From positions 682,001 to 746,000 of the forward strand of contig NZ_BCWW01000001.1 in assembly GCF_001894785.1 (NCBI RefSeq): DNA of 64,000 nt, written 5' to 3'. Shown one piece after another: positions 25,342 through 34,331 of the stretch. Each line of letters starts with the position of its first letter. Position 1 is the stretch's first letter. Under the pieces are notes generated by a model that was not told the DNA's origin, did no database searches, and was given only the letters and a program-made list of their open reading frames with translations. The position numbers and the translations under genes were made by a program. This stretch comes from Rhodococcoides fascians NBRC 12155 = LMG 3623. GTDB taxonomy: Bacteria > Actinomycetota > Actinomycetes > Mycobacteriales > Mycobacteriaceae.

Positions 25342-26573
25342 GCTCGACGACCGCTCGGACGTCGCTGGGGGCCGCGTTCCGGCTGATGGTGCTCGCGCGC
25401 ACCGTCGCATGGTTCGGAACTGCCGTCGCGTTGGTCGCCTTCCCGCTCGTCATCTACCGCACCACCGGAAGTGCCGCGGCCACTGCGCTTCTCACCGCTG
25501 TCGAATCGGCACCGTACCTGCTGTTCGGGCTGTTCGCCGGTGCCGTTGCCGACCGCTGGCGGCGTCGCCCGACGATGGTCGTCACCGCGCTAGCCGCATG
25601 CGCTGCAACGGCATCCATACCGACTGCGTATTGGATGGCGACTCTGTCGACGGCACACGTGTTCGTTGCAGCGTTCGTCAGCGCCGCCGCTATGGTGTTC
25701 TTCGACGCCGCCGGCTTCGGTTTGCTGCCCTCACTGGTGCCACGCGCTCGACTGGCCGACGCGGTCGGGCGACAAACTGCGATGGCAACTGTCATCACTA
25801 TGGCCGGGCCCGCATTGGGTGGTGTGCTTATTGCCGCATCCTCGCCGTTCGCCGCGCTGGCCCTCAACGCGGCCACGTTCGCAGTGACCGCGATCCTGCT
25901 TCTGTGGGTACGTGAACCCACATCAGCGCCGCGGACGGAACAACCCCAATTGTGGCGCGATATCGCCAACGGGGTGCGCTTCGTCTACGGTCACCCACTT
26001 GTCCGCCTGCTCACCCTGATCGGGACCGGCAACAGTGTGGCCGGCGGCATCATGACCGGCCTGCTCGTCGTCACCGCCGTCGAGCGGTACGGTGTCGACG
26101 AGGACGGCGGCGAGTTGGGTCTGTTCTTCGCAGCCCTCGGAGTTGGAACCCTGATCTCGACAGTATTACTACCGCGCCTGTCCCGAAAGTTCACAGCTGG
26201 GACGATCGCCATCGCCGGTTTGCTCGTACAAGCAGGCGCGATCAGCGTGTGGATTCTGGCCACCGAACCGGTGCTGGGAGTGTGCGCGTTGGTGATCTTC
26301 CAAGCAGCAGCATCGACGGTGATCATCAACGGCATCACCGTCCGCCACCTGGTGACCCCGGACGAACTTCAGGGCCGCGTCAACACCACGGCCCGAATGC
26401 TGGCGTGGGGCGGACAACCCATCGGTGCCGGCCTCGCCGGAGCCCTCGTGGGTCCGATCGGCCTGCCCGCAACGCTGTCGCTGGCAGTCGGCGTCATTGC
26501 GGCCAACGCCCTGTTCGCGTACCTGTCCTCGCTACGAGCCGTCAGCACACAACTCCACTCGAACAGCCGTTGA
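25338..26573 (+). CDS. MFS exporter at the end of the RiPP cluster
   Basis: A 411-residue twelve-helix MFS protein of the EntS/MdfA-like exporter branch, with GAVADRWRRRPTMV in the helix 2-3 loop and RVNTTARMLAWGGQPIGAGL near helix 10. EntS relatives export enterobactin. GTG overlaps the lipoprotein stop, so export and import genes share a transcript. It is the natural candidate for secretion of the mature peptide. The 226 bp after its stop show no gene; the next locus is convergent. Confidence 0.85.
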   Translation: MSSTTARTSLGAAFRLMVLARTVAWFGTAVALVAFPLVIYRTTGSAAATALLTAVESAPYLLFGLFAGAVADRWRRRPTMVVTALAACAATASIPTAYWMATLSTAHVFVAAFVSAAAMVFFDAAGFGLLPSLVPRARLADAVGRQTAMATVITMAGPALGGVLIAASSPFAALALNAATFAVTAILLLWVREPTSAPRTEQPQLWRDIANGVRFVYGHPLVRLLTLIGTGNSVAGGIMTGLLVVTAVERYGVDEDGGELGLFFAALGVGTLISTVLLPRLSRKFTAGTIAIAGLLVQAGAISVWILATEPVLGVCALVIFQAAASTVIINGITVRHLVTPDELQGRVNTTARMLAWGGQPIGAGLAGALVGPIGLPATLSLAVGVIAANALFAYLSSLRAVSTQLHSNSR

Positions 26574-26799
26574 GGACCGGACAGGCAGAAAGACGGCTGT
26601 GAGAACGGTCAGACCTCGATCGCGAGCCCTGACGACCGGGTTCGAAGACCCGGCCTGCGACACGTCGGATCGAACACCACAAGGGGTAGCTATTTCACCT
26701 TACGGCGACCGGTGCGCCCGATCTGCCGACCATCTCAGCGGTATGGGGACTTCGGCCGGCCCCGGACTGCGAGAACTGCGAACAGCCACATCTTCGACC

Positions 26800-27828
26800 T
26801 CAACCCGTGACAAACCTCGCCCCACCCGGAATCTGCAATCCCACGGCGTCCCCGACCCGCACAGCAGATCCCGCCGCCAGCTCCACCTTCAGCACTGTCG
26901 ATCCCACCGTCACATCGGCGATGCTGCGAAATCCGGTAGGCCTCGAGGCAGAAACAACCCCACGAATCCCGTTGTCATTCAATGTGATCAACTCATGTCG
27001 AAGCAGTAGCACGGCACGCCCAGCCGGCAAAGAAACTCCTTCGACCTCCAGCTCCCCGAGCTCGGAGCGATGCACCCCAACCCCGTCCCACTGCCCCTCG
27101 ATTTCGTTCATCCCACCCATCAGTCGCGACACTGCGAGCGTGCTCGGACGCGTGTAGGCCGTCGCGATATCGGAGTGATGTTCCAGTCGGCCGTCGATGA
27201 GTACTGCGACCGAATCGGCCAGCACCGCCGCTTCCTGCTGATCATGGGTGACGAGCAGCAGAGTCTGATCCAACGTCGAACGCAATTCGCGCACCAGGTC
27301 GTGCATTTCGGTGCGCAACACCGGGTCGAGCGCACTGAAGGGCTCGTCCAGCAACAACACTCGCGGTGAACCGGCGAGCGAACGCGCCAACGCCACCCGC
27401 TGGGCCTGCCCACCCGATACCTCGGACACCGCACGATCTCCAATGTCGCCCAGATGCACCAGGTCGAGGTACTCCCGGGCCCGCTCGCGCGACCGCTTGC
27501 GACTCTCCCCGGCAGCGCGGTAGGCGAAGCCGATGTTGTCGAGAACAGACATGTGCGGGAACAACATCGGACGTTGAAACACCATCCCGACGCCGCGGTT
27601 CTCGGCCGCAACGCCGTTCACCTCGCGGCCGTCGATGCGCACCGTGCCGGCAGTGGGTGAATCCAGTCCCGCGATGATCCGCAGTGCCGTGCTCTTGCCC
27701 GAACCCGACGGCCCCAGAATCGCCGTGCAGGATCCTGGCGGCACGGTGAGATCCAACGAATCCAGAGCCGCAACCGATTGACCGGCATGCACTTTCGTGA
27801 GTTCGTGAACGGACAGTTCGACGCTCAT
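26800..27828 (-). CDS. ABC importer ATPase, YnjD/PotA-like
   Basis: A 342-residue ATPase of the spermidine/iron/thiamine importer type: Walker A GPSGSGKST, signature VSGGQAQRVALARSL, Walker B VLLLDEPFSALD, then a C-terminal TOBE-like regulatory domain from about residue 250. It closes an operon of binding protein, two permeases and ATPase (30681 to 26800), with 4-bp overlaps at each junction. The substrate is unknown; the gene order and binding-protein type resemble E. coli ynjBCD. Confidence 0.9.
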   Translation of the reverse strand: MSVELSVHELTKVHAGQSVAALDSLDLTVPPGSCTAILGPSGSGKSTALRIIAGLDSPTAGTVRIDGREVNGVAAENRGVGMVFQRPMLFPHMSVLDNIGFAYRAAGESRKRSRERAREYLDLVHLGDIGDRAVSEVSGGQAQRVALARSLAGSPRVLLLDEPFSALDPVLRTEMHDLVRELRSTLDQTLLLVTHDQQEAAVLADSVAVLIDGRLEHHSDIATAYTRPSTLAVSRLMGGMNEIEGQWDGVGVHRSELGELEVEGVSLPAGRAVLLLRHELITLNDNGIRGVVSASRPTGFRSIADVTVGSTVLKVELAAGSAVRVGDAVGLQIPGGARFVTG

Positions 27829-28613
27829 CGTGCACTCCTACGACGCAACCGGGCCAGCATGAGCACCAGCAACAGCGGCGGCACCACGGCGGCGACCGAC
27901 AATGCAGCCACCACCGAATCGTTACCGGTGCCGGCAGCGAAGGAGGCGACGAGAATGGGCACAGTGACCAGTCTGCCGCCACCGATCAACAACGTGATCA
28001 CGTAGTCGCTCCACGCGACGAGGAACGCGAGCAACGCCGCACCCGCCAACGCCGGAGCCAACAGCGGAATGCGAATACGCCGCAGCACCATGGCATTCGA
28101 CGCACCGAGAGTGCGTGCCTCCTCCTCGTAGCCGATGTCGTACGCGCCGAACGCCACTCGCATCAGATACGTCGTGTACGGAATGGCCGCGACGGTCAGC
28201 AACGCGATCACTGCCACCGTGCTCGGAATGCGCGAGCGCAGCACCAGAACATCGAGCCCCAATGCCACGGCGAACGGGGGCAGGGCCAGCGGTGCGAAGA
28301 GAATGCCGGCCACCACAGCGGGGAAGCGCACAGTCCCGTTCACCAGGGCACGAGCGGCCAACGCGCCCAATGGTGTTGCAATGGCGGCGACGGCGAGAGC
28401 GAGCAGGGTCGACCGCACGAAAGCATCGACGCCCCCGGCACCGAGGGCGCTGCGGACGCCGTCGAATCCCCATTCCTGCGGAACCGAACCGGGAAACGAC
28501 CAGCGGTTGCTGACGGCCCACAAGACAATCGGAATCAGCGGCAGCAGGAACCACAGGACCAGGACGGACCTGCCGACAGCGGGAAGAACCCTGTTCACTT
28601 CCACCTTGTTCAT
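27825..28613 (-). CDS. ABC importer permease 2 (YnjC C-terminal half-like)
   Basis: A 262-residue, about six-helix binding-protein-dependent permease. The coupling-loop motif EEEARTLGASNAMVLRRI is clear. The ATG at 28613 overlaps the stop of permease 1 (ATGA), which fixes the start; a GTG two codons upstream is the only close alternative. In E. coli the two halves are fused in one YnjC protein; here they are separate genes. Operon with the neighbours on both sides. Confidence 0.87.
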   Translation of the reverse strand: MNKVEVNRVLPAVGRSVLVLWFLLPLIPIVLWAVSNRWSFPGSVPQEWGFDGVRSALGAGGVDAFVRSTLLALAVAAIATPLGALAARALVNGTVRFPAVVAGILFAPLALPPFAVALGLDVLVLRSRIPSTVAVIALLTVAAIPYTTYLMRVAFGAYDIGYEEEARTLGASNAMVLRRIRIPLLAPALAGAALLAFLVAWSDYVITLLIGGGRLVTVPILVASFAAGTGNDSVVAALSVAAVVPPLLLVLMLARLRRRSAR

Positions 28614-29449
28614 TTCCACGCTGCCGATCTGCGCAGATAGTGCAGTGCCACCGCGGCCACGACCACCGTGAGAGCGGTGGCGATCGTCGCGGCAGCAGCT
28701 GCCTGCGGACGCGTCTGAAGATCGATCGACGTGAACAGGCGAATCGCCATCACCGACAACGGTTCCGGATACGGGCGACCCAGTATGCGGGCCACCTCGT
28801 ACGAGCCAACCGTGTAGGCGAACGCGATGGCCGCCGACGCGATCAGTGCGGGCCGAGCCAACGGCAGCGTGACCAAACGGAGCCGAGCCCACCGGCCGGC
28901 GCCCAAGGTCGCGGCCGTCTCGTCGAATGCCGCTACACGGGTGGCGAGAGTCCCGGCCACGACAACGGCCACGAAAGCCGATTCTTTCCAGGCATATTCG
29001 GCGACGACGGCGATCCACCACTTCCCACCGACCAACTCCGGCCAGCCGCCGTCGGTCATGCCGAGAATGCGGGGCAGCATGCCCGAATCCGCCAACAGCA
29101 ATGCCATCGCGGCGGCACCGATCAGGTGCGGCACCGTGATCGTCAACCCGGCAGCGACCAACGCGGCGCGTCCACCCGACAAGGCCGTCAGTGCCGCGGC
29201 AAGCCCGATCACCGTGGCCAATGCCGTCGAGACGATGGCAATCGACAGCGTCAGCACCACCGAGCGCCATAGGTCACCGCCCAGAGCGGAGTACGCGTCG
29301 ACCGATAGTTCGGGGGTTCCGACCAAAGGCATCAGACCCAGGCTCTGCAGCACCACCGTTCCGAGACCGCCGCCGACGACGACAACGACCAAGACGACGG
29401 CGGGGAGGACCGCCGCTGTGCCGCGAAAGCTCCTCGTGGACGCGCTCAC
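28610..29449 (-). CDS. ABC importer permease 1 (YnjC N-terminal half-like)
   Basis: A 279-residue permease with about six helices and the coupling-loop motif DETAATLGAGRWARLRLVTL. The GTG at 29449 overlaps the binding-protein stop in GTGA, the pattern of all other junctions in this operon, and is preferred over a TTG at 29476. A glycine/valine-rich first helix follows the basic N-terminus. Confidence 0.83.
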   Translation of the reverse strand: MSASTRSFRGTAAVLPAVVLVVVVVGGGLGTVVLQSLGLMPLVGTPELSVDAYSALGGDLWRSVVLTLSIAIVSTALATVIGLAAALTALSGGRAALVAAGLTITVPHLIGAAAMALLLADSGMLPRILGMTDGGWPELVGGKWWIAVVAEYAWKESAFVAVVVAGTLATRVAAFDETAATLGAGRWARLRLVTLPLARPALIASAAIAFAYTVGSYEVARILGRPYPEPLSVMAIRLFTSIDLQTRPQAAAAATIATALTVVVAAVALHYLRRSAAWK

Positions 29450-30681
29450 TGACCGGCGAGCACGCTTCGACGCCAACCCTCGTCGACCGGCGAGACCCAG
29501 TCGGCTGACAGTTCTGGATGCGCGTTGGCCGACAGCTCTTCGTAGGACGGCAGAACCGTCGAACTCGGCAACGCCTCGAACCTGGCGCGGGCGTCATCGG
29601 GCAATCGGTCGATATCGAGCACGGTGAACTGGCCCCACACTTCCGGCGTCGCCTTTGCGAGTTGTTGCTCGGGCGACAACGCGAGATTGGCAACCACCTG
29701 CGCCGCGGCCGACTTCCCCGACGTCGACGGAATGGCAAGGAAACTCGCATTCCCGACGGTTCCCTCGTCGAGAGTCAGGACGCGGGTCTCCGGCGGGAAG
29801 GTGCCGTCGGCGACGAGTTTCGGGAGGGTCGCGGGGCCGTACGTCATAGTCATGTCGACCTGACCTCCGGCGTAGAGGGCGTCGAGCTCGGACGAGGACT
29901 GCGGATACGTCGTTCCTTCGCGCCACAATGACGGGGCGAGCTCGTTCAACTGATCGAACAAAGCCGGGGCCAGGCGATCGTAGGAGTCCTGATCGAACTG
30001 AGCGGGAACCTCGTCGACGCCGCCGGATTCGTTGACCAGTGCCTCGCGCACAAACACCGAGCCGGTGAAGTCCGGGGGAGCGGGATAGGTGAAGCGGCCC
30101 GGGTTCGCGCGCGCCCAGTCGAGGACGCCGTCGAATGTCGTTGGCGGATCGGGGATGGCTGCCGCGTTGTAGACCAGGGTGAATTGCGCTTTGTGCCAGG
30201 GTGATTCGCAGTTCTCGACCGGGGTGCCGAAGTCGTCGAGCAACAGCGGATCCTCGGGATCGGTCAGTTCCATGTTCGGCAGATTCTGCGTCCAGCCGCA
30301 CAGCCATGCCCCGGCCTGCTTGCCGGTGCCGAAGTTCGCGCCGTTGACCCACACCAGGTCCACCTCGCCGTCGGTGACCCCGGCCTGCCGCTCGGACAGG
30401 ATGCGATTGACGGCATCGGTCGTCGATTCCACCGGCACGCGACGCAATGTGACGCCCTCCGCGGCGGCCGCGGGGGTGAGCACGTCGTCGACGTAGGCAT
30501 TGCCCTGCTCGTCGCCGCCGTACATCCACAGCGAGACGGTCTGTCCTTGCGCCTGCTGTTCGATCTCGCTCCACGACTGCGCCTCGGCAATCGGTGCTTC
30601 CGAATCCGGCGCAGCACAGGAGGTAAGCAGCAGCCCTGCGCTCGCCGCAATCGCCACTGCGCACCGTACTGAACGAATCAC
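29446..30681 (-). CDS. YnjB-like ABC substrate-binding lipoprotein
   Basis: A 411-residue binding protein with a lipoprotein signal ending in LLLTSC. The start of the mature domain (GQTVSLWMYGGDEQGNAYVD) and the NGANFGTGKQAG segment are typical of the YnjB group of extracellular binding proteins, distant relatives of thiamine- and iron-binding proteins. The start is GTG, with GGAGG upstream. I looked upstream for a TPP riboswitch, which would have supported thiamine, and did not find one. The ligand remains unknown. Confidence 0.85.
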   Translation of the reverse strand: MIRSVRCAVAIAASAGLLLTSCAAPDSEAPIAEAQSWSEIEQQAQGQTVSLWMYGGDEQGNAYVDDVLTPAAAAEGVTLRRVPVESTTDAVNRILSERQAGVTDGEVDLVWVNGANFGTGKQAGAWLCGWTQNLPNMELTDPEDPLLLDDFGTPVENCESPWHKAQFTLVYNAAAIPDPPTTFDGVLDWARANPGRFTYPAPPDFTGSVFVREALVNESGGVDEVPAQFDQDSYDRLAPALFDQLNELAPSLWREGTTYPQSSSELDALYAGGQVDMTMTYGPATLPKLVADGTFPPETRVLTLDEGTVGNASFLAIPSTSGKSAAAQVVANLALSPEQQLAKATPEVWGQFTVLDIDRLPDDARARFEALPSSTVLPSYEELSANAHPELSADWVSPVDEGWRRSVLAGQ

Positions 30682-30826
30682 CCGGGGGCCTCCAGATCAA
30701 CCGAAGCAGCCGTCGTCGACGCTGCCCTCACCACCGTAATCGGTCGAATGCGACAACCGCTGAACACGCGGGCACACCGGCCGTGTGCACAATGGATCGT
30801 GAACCGTCGGACGAGAGGCACACACC

Positions 30827-31495
30827 GTGACGCAGGACCGCCCGACGCGTAGTCGCCGCGGCACGACCCTGAAATTGCTCGCGGCTGCCGTGATCGTCAT
30901 CGCTGTGGTGATCGTGCTGAGCACCGTCGATCTTCCCGATCCGTCGTTCATCCGCGATCGCGTGGCGTCGGCCGGGCCCTGGGGCATCGCGTTGTTCGTC
31001 GTGCTCTATGCCGTCCTGTCGGCTACCCCGTTCCCCGCCAGCACGTTGACCATCGCGTCGGGACTGCTGTTCGGGTTGGCGGTGGGCGCGACCGTCGTGG
31101 TGTTCGCTGCCACCGCGGGGGCATATCTCGGGTACTGGGGAGCGCGGGCGCTCGGCCGTGGACAGGTGGCCTGCACCGAATGGGACAGGCTTCGCCGGCT
31201 CGACGCCATGCTCGGGCGACGGGGACTGCTGTCAGTACTGCTCGTGCGACTGGTGCCGCTGCCGTTCTCCCTGGTCAACTACGCGGCCGGAGTCAGTGCC
31301 GTGGGGCAACGTGACTACGTGGTGGGCACCATGATCGGCATCGTGCCCGCGACCGTCGCCTACACCGCGCTCGGTGCCTACGGAACCTCACCGCTGTCGT
31401 GGCCGTTCGCCATCGCACTGCTCGCGGTGCTGGCGATCGCGGCCGGCTCGGCCCTGTTGGCACGCCGTCTGGGACTCACCGGTGCAGCCGAATGA
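30827..31495 (+). CDS. TVP38/TMEM64 (VTT-domain) membrane protein
   Basis: A 222-residue membrane protein of the DedA-related VTT family. The conserved core is recognisable: YAVLSATPFPASTLTIASGL, then AYLGYWGARALGRG, then RLVPLPFSLVNYAAGVS. VTT proteins are thought to act in lipid scrambling or envelope homeostasis. It starts with GTG and overlaps the following phosphatidyltransferase gene by 4 bp, consistent with a shared role in membrane lipids. Confidence 0.85.
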   Translation: MTQDRPTRSRRGTTLKLLAAAVIVIAVVIVLSTVDLPDPSFIRDRVASAGPWGIALFVVLYAVLSATPFPASTLTIASGLLFGLAVGATVVVFAATAGAYLGYWGARALGRGQVACTEWDRLRRLDAMLGRRGLLSVLLVRLVPLPFSLVNYAAGVSAVGQRDYVVGTMIGIVPATVAYTALGAYGTSPLSWPFAIALLAVLAIAAGSALLARRLGLTGAAE

Positions 31496-32103
31496 TCGAC
31501 AGCTTTCTGCGCCGACACCTCGAAGGCCCACTCGATCGCTGTGCCCGCGCACTCGACCGCCCCGCGATCACACCCGACCGCATCACCGCCGCAGGACTCG
31601 TATTGGGCCTGGGTAGCGCACTCGCCGCGGGCCTGCAATTCTGGTTGCTCGCGTTGGTGTTGTGGATCGTCTCCCGAATCGCCGACGGGCTGGACGGGCC
31701 TCTCGCGCGTAGGCGTTCCACTACGGGCGGTGCCGGCGGATTCTTCGACATCACCGCCGATTTCGTGGTCTACGGAACGACCGTGGTGGGCGTTGCGGTC
31801 GGTGCCTCGGCCGCGTACGACGCCCCCTGGTGGCCGTTCCTGCTGGTGCTGTTGGCGTACTACATCAACGGCACCGCATTTCTTGCGTTCTCCTCGATCG
31901 CCGAACGCACCGGTCGCACCATCGACGACGGCCGTTCGCTGTCGTTCCTCGGAGGGTTGGCCGAGGGAGCCGAAACCATTGCAGTACATAGTCTGTGGCT
32001 GCTGTTGCCCGGCATCTCGTGGCAGATTGCGGTGGTCTGGGCGGCGGTGGTCGCGGTGAGCTCCACCCAACGGATCATCGCCGGGTATCGCGCCCTCTCC
32101 TGA
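31492..32103 (+). CDS. CDP-alcohol phosphatidyltransferase family protein
   Basis: A 203-residue integral membrane enzyme. The family signature DG-x2-AR-x8-G-x3-D-x3-D is complete in DGPLARRRSTTGG with the following GFFD and TAD. It transfers a phosphatidyl group from CDP-diacylglycerol to an alcohol; which alcohol is not evident. The ATG at 31492 overlaps the VTT gene stop (ATGA). Its 3' end overlaps the convergent flavoprotein gene by 29 bp. Confidence 0.87.
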   Translation: MIDSFLRRHLEGPLDRCARALDRPAITPDRITAAGLVLGLGSALAAGLQFWLLALVLWIVSRIADGLDGPLARRRSTTGGAGGFFDITADFVVYGTTVVGVAVGASAAYDAPWWPFLLVLLAYYINGTAFLAFSSIAERTGRTIDDGRSLSFLGGLAEGAETIAVHSLWLLLPGISWQIAVVWAAVVAVSSTQRIIAGYRALS

Positions 32104-33538
32104 TCCACCTGCCCCGGACCTTCGCCAGTGCGGCCGTTGCTCGGGAAATCACCGGAGAACCCAACTGCGCCTTCACGTCCGCGATCGCTGCGTTCCACGG
32201 CCCGTCGTTGTACGTCGGATACGGATGGGTGGCCCCGGCGATATCGCGGGTACGCAGGCCCTGCTCGATGGCGATGATCAGCTCCCCGATCGTCTCGCCC
32301 GCTCGCGGTCCCACCACGCAGGCCCCGACGATGCGACGCTTGGCGTCGAGCACCAGCGTCGTCGATCCGTTCGTTGCACTCTCGGTGACGGCGCGATCGA
32401 CGTGGTGGTGGTCGAGTGTCTGCAGCCGCAACCCCCGCTGACGCGCAGTCCGCACATCGATTCCGGCCGAGGCGATCTCGGGATCGGTGAACGTCACCCG
32501 CGGAGTCCCCGTCGTACTCACTTTTCGGTTCAGGCCGAGCGCCGCGTTGCTCGCGGCCAGGCTGCCGTGCACACCGGCAGTGTGGGTGAACTGCGGATGG
32601 CCGGTGAGATCTCCGGCTGCCCAGATGCGTGGGTTGGTGGTCCGCAGATGCTCGTCGACCCGCACGAATCCGTCGTCGTCCACTTCCACACCGGCCCTGT
32701 CCAGCCCGAGCGAAGCGGTTTGTGGGGTCCGTCCGGTGGCGACAAGCACTCGGTCGAAGTCGAGCTCGACACCCGAGTCGGTAGTAGCCGAACCGTCGTC
32801 GATGCGCACGACGGCGGTGGAGGTCAGGACGCGCACGCCCTCGTCGGTCAGGGCCTGCGTCAGTATCGACGAGGCCTCAGGGTGCTCGCGGGGAAGGATC
32901 GTCGCTGACCGTCCTACAAGGGTGACGTCGGATCCGAGACGCGAGAATGCTTGCGCCATCTCGCAACCCACCGACCCGGCACCGACGATCAGCAGTCGCT
33001 GCGGTAAGTCCGTCAGTTCCCACAGGGTGTCGCTGGTCAGGTAGTCCAAGTGCTCGATGCCGTCGATCGCCGGTACTGTGGGATGCGCGCCGGTGGTCAC
33101 GATCGCCTGGCCGAAATGCAGTAACCGCGCACCGACGCTCACCGTGTTCGGCCCGGTGAAGATCGCGTCGCCGTGGATCACATGTACTCCGGCCTCGGTG
33201 AGTGCCTCCGGTGAATCGATCGGCGCGATCTCGGCGATCGACCCGTGCACGTGCTGCATCACGCGTGCAAAATCCACGCGCGGTGGCTCGGTGACGATGC
33301 CGAACCGGGACGCGGATCGAACCGTCTGTGCCACCGAGGCCGCCGCGAGCAGGGCCTTCGACGGCACGCATCCGGTCCAGAGGCAGTCGCCGCCGGTGCG
33401 GTCCCGCTCGATCAATACGACGCGAACGCCGAAGCCGGCCGCGGTCTTCGCTGCCACGATGCCGGCGGTGCCGCCACCCACCACGACCACATCGGCGCGG
33501 CTCTCGGGCACACTCGAAGACGAACGACGAATTCCCAT
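32075..33538 (-). CDS. Flavoprotein disulfide reductase (mercuric reductase/lipoamide dehydrogenase family)
   Basis: A 487-residue pyridine-nucleotide disulfide oxidoreductase. FAD-binding GGGTAGIVAAKTA at the N-terminus, redox-active pair in GGDCLWTGCVPSKA (CxxxxC), NAD(P)-binding GAGSVGCEMAQAFSRLG and a C-terminal dimerisation domain with HPYPTYND in place of the usual HAHPT(L/Y)xE. The altered C-terminal site and lack of a mercury-binding N-terminal domain mean the substrate is uncertain. The start at 33538 gives a normal N-terminus; a longer reading frame upstream looks non-coding. Confidence 0.85.
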   Translation of the reverse strand: MGIRRSSSSVPESRADVVVVGGGTAGIVAAKTAAGFGVRVVLIERDRTGGDCLWTGCVPSKALLAAASVAQTVRSASRFGIVTEPPRVDFARVMQHVHGSIAEIAPIDSPEALTEAGVHVIHGDAIFTGPNTVSVGARLLHFGQAIVTTGAHPTVPAIDGIEHLDYLTSDTLWELTDLPQRLLIVGAGSVGCEMAQAFSRLGSDVTLVGRSATILPREHPEASSILTQALTDEGVRVLTSTAVVRIDDGSATTDSGVELDFDRVLVATGRTPQTASLGLDRAGVEVDDDGFVRVDEHLRTTNPRIWAAGDLTGHPQFTHTAGVHGSLAASNAALGLNRKVSTTGTPRVTFTDPEIASAGIDVRTARQRGLRLQTLDHHHVDRAVTESATNGSTTLVLDAKRRIVGACVVGPRAGETIGELIIAIEQGLRTRDIAGATHPYPTYNDGPWNAAIADVKAQLGSPVISRATAALAKVRGRWIRRGRDTRR

Positions 33539-33574
33539 ACCTCCCACTATGCCCGCGCCTTGGAGACACCCGAG

Positions 33575-34225
33575 ATGAGACGACCGACCAAGTACACCTT
33601 CTCGGCGCGCCTGTACGACGTGATCTCCGCCGAATGGCCGGTGTATCGAGCCGGACGGGAGGCGGCGTTCGAGCTGATGAATCTGCCTGTGGGGAGCCAT
33701 GTTCTGGATCTCGGCTGCGGGACGGGGCTGAACTTCGCAGGATTGCAGCGGATGATCGGCCCGACCGGATCGATCACCGGAATCGACGCCAGCCCGCAGA
33801 TGCTCGAACAGGCCCGGCTTCGAGCTGCCCGCGCGGGGTGGATGAATGTCACATTGATCCCCGCCGACGCCACCGCCCTGACGTCCGCCGATCTGGGGGA
33901 GCAGGCCCCGTTCGATGCGGCCCTGAGCACTTACGCGCTGTCACTGATGACGCCATGGCAGGCGGCCCTCGAATCGATGATCTCGGCTACACGGGTGGGC
34001 GGCGTCGTGGCCGTCGTCGACATGCAGCGGCCCGTCGGACGAGCAACTGCGTGGACGCCGCTCGCGAAGCTTGCGTGTCGACTCGGAGGGGCGGATATCG
34101 AGGCGCATCCGTGGACAGCGATGACGCCACTGCTGCAGGATCTTTCGGCCCGCGCTGTCCGCGGAGGCCATATCCAGATTCGCGTCGGGACTGTCAACTC
34201 TGGCTCGGCAGAGCCGAGTTCATGA
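33575..34225 (+). CDS. Class I SAM-dependent methyltransferase
   Basis: A 216-residue methyltransferase of the UbiE/Methyltransf_11 type. Motif I is HVLDLGCGTGLNF, motif II covers GSITGIDASPQMLEQAR, and a post-I acidic residue and ADATAL follow. The ATG at 33575 has GGAG 9 bp upstream. It diverges from the flavoprotein gene, with only 36 bp between start codons. The substrate is unknown. Confidence 0.83.
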   Translation: MRRPTKYTFSARLYDVISAEWPVYRAGREAAFELMNLPVGSHVLDLGCGTGLNFAGLQRMIGPTGSITGIDASPQMLEQARLRAARAGWMNVTLIPADATALTSADLGEQAPFDAALSTYALSLMTPWQAALESMISATRVGGVVAVVDMQRPVGRATAWTPLAKLACRLGGADIEAHPWTAMTPLLQDLSARAVRGGHIQIRVGTVNSGSAEPSS

Positions 34226-34331
34226 ACGGTGGCGTCGAACGGCTCCTCGTCGCGCGAGGTCTGCCTCGTCGAACGGCGATCGAGTCAATTAGTGCGGCCA
34301 TACCACCAGCGTCCGCGCATCGGGTGCATCG

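Noticed and set aside
30682..30826. TPP riboswitch in front of the YnjB-like gene
   Set aside because: No CTGAGA and ACCC/GAACCTGAT-type thi-box elements were found on the coding strand.
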